In this document: one piece after another, positions 7,728-16,258 of the stretch
Position numbering within the stretch: the first letter of the stretch is position 1
How the letters are laid out: the number at the start of each line of letters is the position of its first letter
NCBI GenBank assembly: GCA_002493865.1
Contig: DLAC01000039.1
Location: forward strand, 1 to 50,057
Length of the DNA: 50,057 nucleotides
Direction of reading: 5' to 3'
Source: Caryophanales bacterium UBA7057
GTDB taxonomy: Bacteria; Bacillota_I; Bacilli_A; RF39; UBA660
The notes under the pieces: model-generated
What the model was told of the DNA's origin: nothing
Databases searched by the model: none
The model's input: the letters and a program-made list of their open reading frames with translations, nothing else
Translations under genes and position numbers: made by a program

Positions 7728-7808
7728 ATGAATATCAGAAAAAATATACGAATATTAAATGTAACAGAAGAGGAAAATAATAGTATCAACAAGGAGGAGA
7801 GAATATGA
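7728..7808 (+). CDS. 26-codon leader ORF coupled to tyrS
   Basis: Between the T-box terminator and tyrS a small ORF begins at ATG 7728, 6 nt after GAAGGAG, and encodes MNIRKNIRILNVTEEENNSI followed by NKEERI. Its TGA stop (7806-7808) overlaps the tyrS ATG as ATGA, and its last codons contain the tyrS ribosome site (AAGGAGGAG). This arrangement suggests translational coupling. It contains no tyrosine codon, so it is not a classic attenuator peptide. That it is translated is inference from its ribosome site and the overlap. Confidence 0.55.
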   Translation: MNIRKNIRILNVTEEENNSINKEERI

Positions 7809-9028
7809 AACTATATGATGAATTGGTATGGAGAGGATTAGTACAAGATATTAGTGACAAAAGCTTAATTGAAAAATTAAATCAAGGAGGATTAACCTTT
7901 TATATTGGGACAGATCCTACTGCAGATTCTATGCATATTGGACATTATTCTTCCTTTTTGATTTCAAAAAGACTTGCGAAGGCTGGACATCATCCGATTC
8001 TTTTAGTAGGTGGCGCTACAGGTTTAATTGGGGATCCAAAGCCTACGAGTGAACGACCAATGATTTCGAAAGAAGAAGTGGCTCATAATTTTGAAGGATT
8101 AAAGAAACAGGCAGAGAAGATTTTCGGATTTGAAGTTGTGAATAACTATGATTGGACAAAAGATATTAATGTAATTGATTTTCTAAGAGATTATGGAAAG
8201 TACTTTAATGTAAATTATATGCTTGCCAAAGATAAAGTAAAATCTAGAATTGAATCTGGTATTACTTATGCAGAGTTCTCTTATATGATTCTACAGGCCT
8301 TAGATTTCTTACATTTATATCAAACAAGAAACTGTGTATTACAGGTTGCAGGTAGTGATCAATGGGGAAATATCACTTCTGGTATTGAACTCATTCGTAA
8401 GAAGCTTGGCAAAGAAGCTTATGGTATGGTAATGCCATTAGTGACAGATTCAAATGGAGTAAAATTTGGTAAAACAGAAGGAAATGCTTTATGGCTTGAT
8501 AAAGAAAAGACTTCTTCCTATGAACTTTATCAATATCTAATTAATCTAGAGGATTCTATGATTATTCAGTATTTAAAGATGTTAACATTCCTTACAAAAG
8601 AGGAAATTGAGCAAATTGAACAGTCACATAAAGAGCATCCTGAATTAAGAGAAGCACATCAAGCGCTAGCGAGAGAAATTATTACAGATCTTCATGGAGA
8701 AGAAGAATATCAAAAGGCAGTGGAACTTAGTAAAGTATTATTTAGTGGAGATGTTCGTAATTTAACTTCGAAGGAAATTGAAATTGTATTTAAGTCAATG
8801 CCAACATTTTCTTTAGAAAATGAAATAAATATTATTGATTTATTAGTAAATAATGGTATAGTAACTAGTAAGAGGGAAGCTAGGGAGTTAATATCTAGTA
8901 ATAGTATTACATTGAATGGTGAAAAAGTATCTTCGATTGATCAAATGGTTACGAAGAAGGATGCGATTGATTCAAAATATATTATTATTAGACGTGGTAA
9001 GAAAAAGTATTATTTAGGAAAATTTTAA
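7805..9028 (+). CDS. tyrS: Tyrosyl-tRNA synthetase
   Basis: TyrS attaches tyrosine to tRNA-Tyr. The 407-aa protein has the normal bacterial length and order: 'YIGTDPTADSMHIGHYSS' with the HIGH signature (about residue 47), 'GITYAEFSYMILQALDFL', 'QVAGSDQWGNITSG', the KMSKS-equivalent 'KFGKTEGNALWLD', and a C-terminal S4 RNA-binding domain ('VTSKREARELISSNSITLNG'). It lies behind a tyrosine T-box and overlaps a leader ORF by 4 nt. The ribosome site AAGGAGGAG is strong. Confidence 0.97.
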   Translation: MKLYDELVWRGLVQDISDKSLIEKLNQGGLTFYIGTDPTADSMHIGHYSSFLISKRLAKAGHHPILLVGGATGLIGDPKPTSERPMISKEEVAHNFEGLKKQAEKIFGFEVVNNYDWTKDINVIDFLRDYGKYFNVNYMLAKDKVKSRIESGITYAEFSYMILQALDFLHLYQTRNCVLQVAGSDQWGNITSGIELIRKKLGKEAYGMVMPLVTDSNGVKFGKTEGNALWLDKEKTSSYELYQYLINLEDSMIIQYLKMLTFLTKEEIEQIEQSHKEHPELREAHQALAREIITDLHGEEEYQKAVELSKVLFSGDVRNLTSKEIEIVFKSMPTFSLENEINIIDLLVNNGIVTSKREARELISSNSITLNGEKVSSIDQMVTKKDAIDSKYIIIRRGKKKYYLGKF

Positions 9029-9049
9029 AATAAAAGTGAGGTGAGTTTT

Positions 9050-10867
9050 ATGGCGAAGAAAATAGAAGAGGAAAAAGCACAAAAGAAAAATAAAACAACA
9101 GAAAAGAAAATAACCCCTTCTAAGGGAAAAAAGACTTCTGCTTCAGTGAAAGAAGAACCAAAGAAAGCAGTTAAGAAGGCAAAACCTGTCGCTAAAAATT
9201 CATCTGTAACAAAAACGAAAACTGACACGATAAAAAAAACTACTCCTAGAAAAAGAAAAAATGATGCCTCAACAAAAATCAAAGTGGCACCAAAAGTTAA
9301 AAAAACAGTGGATTCCAAAAAAGAAAGTGCCAAAAAAGAGGTTGTAGATACACAAAAAAAGAGTGCTTCTAAGAGTACAGTAGCTTCTAAAACAAAAGCC
9401 AAAGAAAAGGCTGTTAAAAAGTCGCAACAGGCCAATATTAATAAGAAGGAAACAAAAAGTAAGAAGAAGCAAGAAAAACTTTCTGAAAATAAGGACAAAA
9501 AAAATGTTAAAAAGATTAAAAAGGCAAGTAAGGAAAAGAAAAAAGCCATTTATATTAGTCCTAGTCAATTAGAGAAACAAAACAAAAGAAAATTTCCGTG
9601 GGAGTTTTTACTTGCGCTTGGTGTAGCCATATGTTTTGTTTGTGTTGGTGTGATGTATTATCAAAAACTTTATGGGAAAAGTGGAGAAGTGAATCGAACC
9701 AATTCTTATGATACTTTAAATGCAGTTGTATTAGATCAGACAGATATTGTTTCTGTAGGAAGTAGTAATTTTAAACATAGTGAGACGAATGAATATATTA
9801 AAGGTGCCACGAAGGCAAAGATTATGAAATTGGATACGTCTGGTAATTTGATATTTGAAAAGGTATATGATTCAAAAAGATCCTCTTCTTTTACTTCTTT
9901 ATTAGTAGTACCAGATGGCTATGTAGTTGTTGGATATATGATGGGGGATCAAGAAAATCGTGGTGGAAAGCAATTAGGACTCATTGCCAAGTATGATAAA
10001 AATGGAGAACTTCTTTGGGAAAAAGTATATGAATCTTCTGGTAATGTCCAATTTTCAAAGATACAGGCAGTGGAAGATGGATATATTGTTGTTGGAAATA
10101 GTGCCGTTAATGAACCGAAGGAAGATACTGTTGATGGTGGTGCATTGATTTTCAAATATGATTTTGAAGGAAATATTCTTTGGCAAAGGTTCTATGGAAA
10201 TCAAACGAAAGCGCGGTTTAATAGCTTTACGATTGCTGATTCTGTTATTTATGCTGTTGGAAAAAATGAGGATGATTTAGGTGTTTTAGTACGGTGTTCC
10301 ATGGATGGAAATATTGAATGGGACAAAACCTATACCTATACTGATGAAGCGGGCTTTTCTGATATTGCTCAAAAAAATCAAGCATTATTTGTTGTAGGAT
10401 CCAAAAAAATACTTCCAAATTCGATTGAGAATGAGGAACGTAAAACTAGTAATACAGATGCCATGTTATTGAAATATAGTTTAGCTGGTGACATAGAATT
10501 TGAAAAGGTATTTGGAGGAAGTAATCAAGATGGCTATGTTTCTCTCACAATTAATAGAAACTCCTTATTTGTAGTGGGTTATAGTAATTCACTAGATTCT
10601 GGGCTGAAAATATTTACAGATGGAAAAAAGAAAACGGGTATTTTGATTAAATATGATATTGATGGCGATATTGAAAGAAAAGCTATCTTTGGTGGAAGCA
10701 ATAATGATACTATGACTTCTATCATTACAGATAATAGTAATATTTATATGACTGCTGTATCTAATAGTAAGGATGGAAATATTTTAACGGAATTTGATAA
10801 TGGAAAAGATTCCTTTGGAAAATTAATTAAAGTAAATCCTAGACTTCGTACTTTATTCGTAAAGTAG
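9050..10867 (+). CDS. Membrane protein with lysine-rich N-terminus and beta-propeller-like C-terminal domain
   Basis: This 605-aa protein has three parts. Residues 1 to about 178 are extremely lysine-rich with Ala/Ser/Thr/Val, without clear globular fold. One membrane span follows ('WEFLLALGVAICFVCVGVMY', about 184-203). Residues about 210-605 are repeated beta units of the kind 'KYDKNGELLWEKVY...GYIVVGNS', resembling the blades of propeller proteins of the PQQ/outer-membrane-lipoprotein style. The positive N-terminus should stay inside and the propeller outside. Six or seven blade units can be counted by eye. I start at ATG 9050 behind GAGGTGAG rather than the in-frame GTG at 9041, which is part of that site. 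Function unknown. Confidence 0.8.
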   Translation: MAKKIEEEKAQKKNKTTEKKITPSKGKKTSASVKEEPKKAVKKAKPVAKNSSVTKTKTDTIKKTTPRKRKNDASTKIKVAPKVKKTVDSKKESAKKEVVDTQKKSASKSTVASKTKAKEKAVKKSQQANINKKETKSKKKQEKLSENKDKKNVKKIKKASKEKKKAIYISPSQLEKQNKRKFPWEFLLALGVAICFVCVGVMYYQKLYGKSGEVNRTNSYDTLNAVVLDQTDIVSVGSSNFKHSETNEYIKGATKAKIMKLDTSGNLIFEKVYDSKRSSSFTSLLVVPDGYVVVGYMMGDQENRGGKQLGLIAKYDKNGELLWEKVYESSGNVQFSKIQAVEDGYIVVGNSAVNEPKEDTVDGGALIFKYDFEGNILWQRFYGNQTKARFNSFTIADSVIYAVGKNEDDLGVLVRCSMDGNIEWDKTYTYTDEAGFSDIAQKNQALFVVGSKKILPNSIENEERKTSNTDAMLLKYSLAGDIEFEKVFGGSNQDGYVSLTINRNSLFVVGYSNSLDSGLKIFTDGKKKTGILIKYDIDGDIERKAIFGGSNNDTMTSIITDNSNIYMTAVSNSKDGNILTEFDNGKDSFGKLIKVNPRLRTLFVK

Positions 10868-10923
10868 GAAGTTTTTTTTAACTTTTTTTTAAATTTTTAT
10901 TTCTTTTGTTCTCAAGTAATTTA

Positions 10924-10946
10924 GGGCTTAAAGCCAACTTTTTTAA
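10924..10946 (+). terminator. Possible terminator after the propeller protein gene
   Basis: GGCT (10925-10928) pairs with AGCC (10932-10935) with a short loop, then ACTTTTTTAATTTT. The stem is short, so confidence is low. Confidence 0.35.
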
Positions 10947-10975
10947 TTTTCTTTTTAATTTTTTGTTAAAAAGTG

Positions 10976-11004
10976 TTGACTTTTTCCAATCTTATTAATA
11001 TAAT
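10976..11004 (+). promoter_or_regulatory. Promoter of the 11087 gene (NAD cluster 1)
   Basis: TTGACT (10976-10981), exactly 17 bp, TATAAT (10999-11004). A near-consensus SigA promoter whose -10 lies in the centre of a 21-bp palindrome, so a bound repressor would block RNA polymerase directly. Confidence 0.88.
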
Positions 11005-11012
11005 GTTAATAA
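10992..11012 (+). promoter_or_regulatory. Candidate NrtR operator 1
   Basis: Perfect inverted repeat TTATTA-N9-TAATAA covering the -10 box. Almost the same sequence (TATTAATATAATGTTAATAA) occurs over the -10 of prs at 21136-21155. The assignment to NrtR is inference from its presence only at NAD genes and prs. Confidence 0.7.
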
Positions 11013-11047
11013 CAGATGAGAAAAAGTCTGTAATATTTTAAATAATG

Positions 11048-11068
11048 TTATTAATAAATTAATAATAA
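11048..11068 (+). promoter_or_regulatory. Candidate NrtR operator 2
   Basis: Perfect TTATTA-N9-TAATAA, extended to GTTATTA/TAATAAC, lying between the transcription start and the ribosome site of the 11087 gene. Its centre is 56 bp after that of operator 1, roughly five helical turns, which would suit cooperative binding. Confidence 0.7.
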
Positions 11069-11086
11069 CATAAGAGGGGGATTATT

Positions 11087-11479
11087 ATGGAAATTAAATT
11101 TTCAAAAGAACAGGCTGAAAAAATTATTCAAGCTTATTATCAAATTCATGAAAGTAAAGGGGTTCAAGTAAGTTCTAAAGCAACAAGTGGTTGTGAGGGA
11201 ATTTATGAAATACCTTGTACCGATGTTACTTTTATGGTGAGTGGTACTGAAACTTTATTTGGAGAGAGTATTCCAGTGAATGAGACATTAACCAAAAAAC
11301 AAGTGGAAGGAATTTTAACTACGATGTTATCAGAAGAAGGATATAGCGTTGAAAGTATTTCCTATGATGCTGGAACGACCACAGGAGATTTCTTTGATCG
11401 AGGCACTAGGACTTACTTTCATGGTATTAATGTTCAGGCTACTAAAAAGGTAGACCAAAAAGTAAAAAAGATTGGTTAA
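11087..11479 (+). CDS. Hypothetical protein at head of NAD cluster 1, 130 aa
   Basis: I do not recognise a family. The 130-aa protein is soluble-looking: a helix 'FSKEQAEKIIQAYYQIHESK', a cysteine pair (CEGIYEIPC), beta-rich middle, a second helix 'LTKKQVEGILTTMLSEEGY', and a glycine-rich 'YDAGTTTGDFFDRGTRTYFHG' segment. It follows AGAGGGGG at a good distance. It has a near-consensus promoter and two palindromic operators of its own, so it is apparently the most tightly controlled gene of the NAD regulon. A role in NAD or nicotinate handling is inference from regulation and position only. Confidence 0.75.
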   Translation: MEIKFSKEQAEKIIQAYYQIHESKGVQVSSKATSGCEGIYEIPCTDVTFMVSGTETLFGESIPVNETLTKKQVEGILTTMLSEEGYSVESISYDAGTTTGDFFDRGTRTYFHGINVQATKKVDQKVKKIG

Positions 11480-11488
11480 TACAGATTT

Positions 11489-11517
11489 TTGAAAAATAGA
11501 CTTTATTTTTTTAAAAT
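11489..11517 (+). promoter_or_regulatory. Promoter of the pncA-pncB-Nudix-nadE operon
   Basis: TTGAAA (11489-11494), 17 bp, TAAAAT (11512-11517). The third operator begins 3 bp after the -10, over the expected transcription start. Confidence 0.6.
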
Positions 11518-11520
11518 GTG

Positions 11521-11541
11521 TTATTAATAAAATGTTAAGAA
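11521..11541 (+). promoter_or_regulatory. Candidate NrtR operator 3
   Basis: TTATTA-N9-TAAGAA, one mismatch from the perfect palindrome, preceded by G as in operators 2 and 5. It overlaps the likely transcription start of pncA and also covers an ATG at 11532 that would otherwise lengthen pncA, which speaks against that start. Confidence 0.62.
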
Positions 11542-11558
11542 GAAAAAGGAGAAAGATT

Positions 11559-12212
11559 ATGGAAAAGAAGGAAAAAGAAAAATTATTAATCAAAAATCTA
11601 TCAGTTTATGAGGAAGCATTCATCATCGTTGATATGGTAAATGGCTTTGCGAGAGAAGGTGTTTTGGCATCTCCATTGGTAGAAAAAATCATTCCGAATG
11701 TCGTTTCTTATGTAGAACAGGCAAAGAAGGATGGAAGTTTACTAATCTTTATTAAAGATACACATGATCAAGATGCTGTAGAATTTCAAAGATTTGGAGG
11801 TGAACCTCATTGTCTTCGCGGTACGCAGGAAGCAGAACTTGTCGATGAATTACGTGCCTTTGAGGAGTATGGAATTTCTTTTGAAAAAAATTCAACAAGT
11901 TTTATGTTTTCAAAAAATCCAAACTTTAAGTACGGTTTTATGGAAATGCTAGATCAATTAACTCATTTAAAGAAAGTAAAAATCTGTGGATGTTGTACAG
12001 ATATCTGTGACATCAATGGGACTTTACCTATGATGAATTATTTTGATCAGAATAACCGGACTATGGAAGTAGAACTACTAGAAGATGCAATGGCTACTTA
12101 TGATGCACCTTGGCATAATGCGGAAGAATATGAAAAAGCAGCCTACCTGTTAATGGAACAACAGGGAGCTAAAAAAGTAAAGAAATTAGGAGGAGAATCA
12201 AATGAAAGATAA
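11559..12212 (+). CDS. pncA: Nicotinamidase (isochorismatase family)
   Basis: PncA hydrolyses nicotinamide to nicotinate and ammonia, the first step of the salvage route. The 217-aa protein shows the triad of the family: Asp25 in 'FIIVDMVNGF', Lys110 in 'FEKNSTSF', and Cys150 in 'ICGCCTDIC'. Metal-binding candidates are Asp67, His69 and His84 ('IKDTHD', 'EPHC'). The start at 11559 follows AAAGGAG; an upstream ATG at 11532 lies in an operator. It is first in an operon with pncB (11-nt overlap). Confidence 0.92.
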   Translation: MEKKEKEKLLIKNLSVYEEAFIIVDMVNGFAREGVLASPLVEKIIPNVVSYVEQAKKDGSLLIFIKDTHDQDAVEFQRFGGEPHCLRGTQEAELVDELRAFEEYGISFEKNSTSFMFSKNPNFKYGFMEMLDQLTHLKKVKICGCCTDICDINGTLPMMNYFDQNNRTMEVELLEDAMATYDAPWHNAEEYEKAAYLLMEQQGAKKVKKLGGESNER

Positions 12213-13692
12213 TCAAACTTTAATGACGGATCTTTATGAACTTACAATGTCAGATATTTACTATAATGGAGGAATGAAGGATTGGACTGGATATTTTGAC
12301 TTATTCCATCGAAGAAATGTATTTCATGGGGGATATCAAATATCAGCAGGACTTGAAGAAGCGATTGAGTATATTAAAAACTTTCATTTTAGTGAAGAAG
12401 ATATTGAATATTTAAGAAATACAGGAAAATTCAATGAAAACTTTTTAGAGTACTTAAAAAATCTTAAATTTACTGGAAATGTATGGGCAGTACCGGATGG
12501 AACACCAATATTTCCTAATGAACCGAATATGACCATCGAAGCACCTATCATCGAAGGACAGATTTTAGAAACGGCTTTACTTACAGCATTCAATAGTGCT
12601 TCTTTAGCATCTACTGCTGCGAAAAGGATTACTGAAGTCGCAGGAAATCGTCCTGTTGCTGAATTTGGAGCACGTCGTGTGCGCGGAGGACTGGATGCAA
12701 CCCTTGTCGAAAGCAAATATGCCTATATGGGTGGATGTAGCGCAACGAGTAATACCCTTGCTGGAAAACTATACGATATCCCAGTAACAGGTACCATTGC
12801 CCATGCCTTAGTTCAAGCATTTGATGATGAATATGAAGCTTTTTTAACTTATGCCAAAGAAGCACCAGATAAAAATAAATTAACATTACTTGTCGATACA
12901 TATGATACCATTGGAGGAATTCTAAATGCCATTCGTTTACAAAAAGAATACTTAGATCCTCTTGGATGTAAGTTATCAGGAATTAGAATTGATAGTGGGG
13001 ACTTAGTTTATTTAACGAAGGAAGCAAGAAGGATGTTCAGGGAGGCTGGAATGGATTACGTTCAGATTTGTGTATCTAACGGATTAGATGTCGACTCTTT
13101 ACAAGATCTTTTAAATCGTGGGGCTGAGATCGATACGCTTGGAATTGGAGACAACATTGTAGCACCTCGTGAAAGAGCAGATCATGTTTATAAATTAGTG
13201 GCTGTTCAAAAAGAGAAGGGTGAAAGAATTACTTCTAGAATTAAAGTCAGTGGAGAAACCGCAAAAACAATTAATCCTGGATTTAAAAAAGTAGTTCGTT
13301 TTTATGACAAAGATACGAAGGAAGTATTAGGAGATGCGATTTGTTTAAGAGATGAAACAATTGACGAAGAACATTATACTTTGGTGGATCATAATAATAC
13401 ATGGAAGAAAACAGAACTTACCAATTATACTGTTCGCAATTTACAAGTACCTATTTTCGTAAATGGGGAACTCGTTTATGAAGTGCCATCCCTAAAACTT
13501 AGAAGAGACTATACAAATGAGGAGTACCAAACTCTAACAGAACGTATTACAGATCCAATGAATCCACATACTTATTATGTAGATTTAAGTGAAGACCTAA
13601 GAAACCTAAAAGAAGAAATGTTACATAAGGCTACCTTAGAAGTAGAAAAAAGAAAAAAGGTATATCAAAAATCTTTAGGAGAAAGAAAATAA
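12202..13692 (+). CDS. pncB: Nicotinate phosphoribosyltransferase
   Basis: PncB joins nicotinate to PRPP, with ATP hydrolysis, to give nicotinate mononucleotide. The 496-aa protein begins with the typical 'LMTDLYELTMSDIYY', has 'AEFGARRVRG', the 'GTIAHALVQAF' segment with the expected active-site histidine (about residue 199), 'GIRIDSGDLVYL' and 'LGIGDNIVAP' for phosphate binding, and a C-terminal domain. Length fits the clostridial/Bacilli type. It overlaps pncA by 11 nt and shares a TAATG stop-start with the next gene, so it is translationally coupled. Confidence 0.96.
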   Translation: MKDNQTLMTDLYELTMSDIYYNGGMKDWTGYFDLFHRRNVFHGGYQISAGLEEAIEYIKNFHFSEEDIEYLRNTGKFNENFLEYLKNLKFTGNVWAVPDGTPIFPNEPNMTIEAPIIEGQILETALLTAFNSASLASTAAKRITEVAGNRPVAEFGARRVRGGLDATLVESKYAYMGGCSATSNTLAGKLYDIPVTGTIAHALVQAFDDEYEAFLTYAKEAPDKNKLTLLVDTYDTIGGILNAIRLQKEYLDPLGCKLSGIRIDSGDLVYLTKEARRMFREAGMDYVQICVSNGLDVDSLQDLLNRGAEIDTLGIGDNIVAPRERADHVYKLVAVQKEKGERITSRIKVSGETAKTINPGFKKVVRFYDKDTKEVLGDAICLRDETIDEEHYTLVDHNNTWKKTELTNYTVRNLQVPIFVNGELVYEVPSLKLRRDYTNEEYQTLTERITDPMNPHTYYVDLSEDLRNLKEEMLHKATLEVEKRKKVYQKSLGERK

Positions 13693-14300
13693 TGCGAGCT
13701 GAAAAATGGAAGGAGTTAAAAAGTTATATTGAGGAGTTAAAAACGGTTTCCGTAAAACCTGCTCTTACTGGCTTCTTATCTACTACGGGTGCTTACTATC
13801 ATTTAAGTAATGGAAGCACTATTTATCGAGAAAAAATAGAGAGAGACGAACAACATGCTGGCCTTGTTTTTCCTAGTGAGGATCATGCCATCGTTGTTCT
13901 TCCTATCACTCAAAGTGGAAAATGTATTCTTACCGTAGAGCCTAAAATATATATGGAAAGAACTGTGAATATTGGGTTTTTAATTGGATATTTCAATGAT
14001 GAGGAGCACTATTTAGATGTAGCTAGACGCAAACTTTTGGAGGATGTAGGATATCAAGAATCTCATTTAGAATGTTTAGGCGAATTTTATCAGGATGAAG
14101 GATATAGTGCGGTCTACAATTATGGAATTTTGGCAACTGGTTGTCGTCCTATCAAGAATCAGAGAACAGATACAAATCAACTGATCCGTTATTTCCTTTG
14201 CGATTTTGAAGATGTAGAAGAACTCATTGATAAAAAATATATCTTGGGTGCCAATAGTCAACTCATTTATGAAAAAGCTAGAAGATTATTGAAGAAATAA
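13692..14300 (+). CDS. Nudix-fold protein with degenerate catalytic box
   Basis: This 202-aa protein resembles ADP-ribose pyrophosphatase-type Nudix proteins: 'HAIVVLPITQSGKCILTVEP' as the first strands, then the Nudix-box region 'GYFNDEEHYLDVARRKLLED' plus VGY. Aligned to G-x5-E-x7-R-E-U-x-E-E-x-G-U, the Gly, first Glu, Arg and final Gly are kept, but the Glu after Arg is Lys and the last Glu of the box is Asp. The Mg-binding set is therefore damaged and activity is doubtful. There is no winged helix, so it is not a second NrtR. It overlaps pncB by one nucleotide and precedes nadE by 29 nt. It may bind or slowly hydrolyse an NAD-related metabolite; that is inference. Confidence 0.72.
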   Translation: MRAEKWKELKSYIEELKTVSVKPALTGFLSTTGAYYHLSNGSTIYREKIERDEQHAGLVFPSEDHAIVVLPITQSGKCILTVEPKIYMERTVNIGFLIGYFNDEEHYLDVARRKLLEDVGYQESHLECLGEFYQDEGYSAVYNYGILATGCRPIKNQRTDTNQLIRYFLCDFEDVEELIDKKYILGANSQLIYEKARRLLKK

Positions 14301-14329
14301 TGTGTTATACTAAATAAAAGGAGGATATT

Positions 14330-16255
14330 ATGAAAGAGTATGGTTTTATTAGAGTTGGAGCAGCAGTTCCTGAACTCAAAGTCGCAAATCCTAAGTTTAA
14401 TGTAGAAGAAATGTGTTTATTGATGGATGATGCGGCTAAGAAGGAAATTGGAGTTTTAGTTTTTCCGGAACTTTCGATTACTGGTTATACTTGTGCAGAT
14501 TTATTTATGCAGGATCGTTTATTAAAAGAAGCACTGATTGGTCTTGAAAAAATAAAAGAAAAAACAAAAAAAGTACCTTTGGTAGTAATTACTGGTGCTC
14601 CTTTAAAAATGGGAAATCAATTATATAATTGTGCAGTATTACTACAAAATGGTCACATTTTGGGAGTTGTCCCTAAAACATATATTCCTAATTATAACGA
14701 ATTTTATGAAAAACGTTGGTTTGCTTCGAGTGAGGATCTATTAGAAACAGAGATTACTTTATTTGGAGAAACTGTACCAATCGGAACGGATCTTATTTTT
14801 GAAGATCAGGAATTAAAAGAAGCAACAATCGGTGTTGAAATCTGTGAAGATTTATGGAGTATTGTGCCACCAAGTACAGATCTTGCTTTAAATGGTGCGA
14901 CCCTGTTATTTAATCTTTCTAGTAGTAATGAAATTATTGGGAAATATGAATATCGTAAAAATTTAGTGAAGAATCATTCTGCGAAATTGATTAGTGGATA
15001 TATTTATACTTCTAGTGGAGTCAATGAGTCTACGACCGATGTTGTATTTTCTGGAGAAGCGATGATTAGTGAGAATGGAAGTATTTTAAAGGAAAATGAA
15101 CGTTTTCAATTTGAAAGTAATATAATTTATCAAGATATCGATGTATTAAAACTTCATAATATGAGAATTAAAGATATCAGTTATATGGGAATCAAGCCAA
15201 GAAAGGGAGTACGAAGAATTCAAGTTCAGATTCCTGATACTAAAACGTTAGAAAGAAAGATTTCTAAAAATCCATTTGTTCCTAGTAATTTAGAGTATCG
15301 AAATGAACGTTGTAGTGAGATTTTCCGTATTCAAGCATCAGGGTTAGCCAAAAGACTTCGTCATATTGGATGTAAGAAAACTGTAATTGGGATTTCTGGA
15401 GGACTGGATTCAACCCTTGCTTTTCTAGTTATTACTGAAGCCTATCGTATGCTTGGAATCTCTTATGATAATATTATCGCTGTTACGATGCCCGGTTTTG
15501 GAACCACTTCTAGAACTCTAAATAACTCTATTTCTCTAATGGAAAAATATGGAGTTACGATTCGTGAAATTCCAATTGTAGATGCCTCTCTTTTACATAT
15601 GAAGGATATCGGTCATGATAAAGATGTTCATGATGTTACGTATGAAAATGTACAGGCAAGGGAGAGAACACAAATTTTAATGGATATTGCCAATCGTGAA
15701 GGCGGACTTGTCATTGGTACTGGGGATTTATCAGAACTAGCCCTTGGATGGTGTACTTATAATGGAGATCATATGAGTATGTATGCAGTCAATACATCAA
15801 TTCCTAAAACACTAGTAAAATACCTAGTGCGTTATGTAGCGGATACGAATCCAGATGTAAAACAAGTACTTTATGATATTTTAGATACCCCAATTTCTCC
15901 CGAATTACTTCCTCCAACAAAGGATGGTAAAATCAAACAAAAGACAGAAGATAAAATTGGTCCTTATGAACTTCATGATTTCTTCTTGTATCACTTTTTC
16001 CGCTATGGTGCAGAGCCTAAAAAGATACTATTTATGGCAAATCAGGTTTTTGATGGAGAATATTCTCTTGATGAAATTAAGAAATGGTTGATTGTATTTT
16101 TAAAGAGATTTTTCTCTCAACAATTTAAAAGAAGCTGTCTACCAGATGGTCCAAAGGTTGGTACAATTAGTTTATCTCCTAGAGGGGACCTTCGTATGCC
16201 AAGTGATGCAGATGTAGAAGTTTGGATTCGTGAATTAGAAGATGAAAATAAGTAA
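14330..16255 (+). CDS. nadE: Glutamine-dependent NAD+ synthetase
   Basis: NadE amidates nicotinate adenine dinucleotide to NAD+. The 641-aa length is that of the two-domain, glutamine-using form. The N-terminal nitrilase-type amidase has Glu47 ('VFPELSITGY'), Lys116 ('VPKTYIPNY') and Cys172 ('GVEICEDLW'), releasing ammonia from glutamine. The synthetase domain has the PP-loop 'GISGGLDSTLA' (about 354-364) and 'GTGDLSELALGWCTYNGDHM'. The start follows AAGGAGG. It is the last gene of the pncA operon and is followed by a terminator. The last 30 bp occur again at 16986 as part of a tandem duplication. Confidence 0.97.
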   Translation: MKEYGFIRVGAAVPELKVANPKFNVEEMCLLMDDAAKKEIGVLVFPELSITGYTCADLFMQDRLLKEALIGLEKIKEKTKKVPLVVITGAPLKMGNQLYNCAVLLQNGHILGVVPKTYIPNYNEFYEKRWFASSEDLLETEITLFGETVPIGTDLIFEDQELKEATIGVEICEDLWSIVPPSTDLALNGATLLFNLSSSNEIIGKYEYRKNLVKNHSAKLISGYIYTSSGVNESTTDVVFSGEAMISENGSILKENERFQFESNIIYQDIDVLKLHNMRIKDISYMGIKPRKGVRRIQVQIPDTKTLERKISKNPFVPSNLEYRNERCSEIFRIQASGLAKRLRHIGCKKTVIGISGGLDSTLAFLVITEAYRMLGISYDNIIAVTMPGFGTTSRTLNNSISLMEKYGVTIREIPIVDASLLHMKDIGHDKDVHDVTYENVQARERTQILMDIANREGGLVIGTGDLSELALGWCTYNGDHMSMYAVNTSIPKTLVKYLVRYVADTNPDVKQVLYDILDTPISPELLPPTKDGKIKQKTEDKIGPYELHDFFLYHFFRYGAEPKKILFMANQVFDGEYSLDEIKKWLIVFLKRFFSQQFKRSCLPDGPKVGTISLSPRGDLRMPSDADVEVWIRELEDENK

Positions 16256-16258
16256 ATA

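Noticed and set aside
9025..9568. Long open frames on the minus strand (174 and 99 codons) opposite the lysine-rich gene
   Set aside because: They are the Phe/Ser/Leu-rich mirror of AAA/AAG-rich codons, have no ribosome site, and the plus-strand gene follows tyrS with a good start.
12384..12901. Minus-strand frames inside pncB
   Set aside because: They lie entirely within a well-supported enzyme gene and have no start signals.
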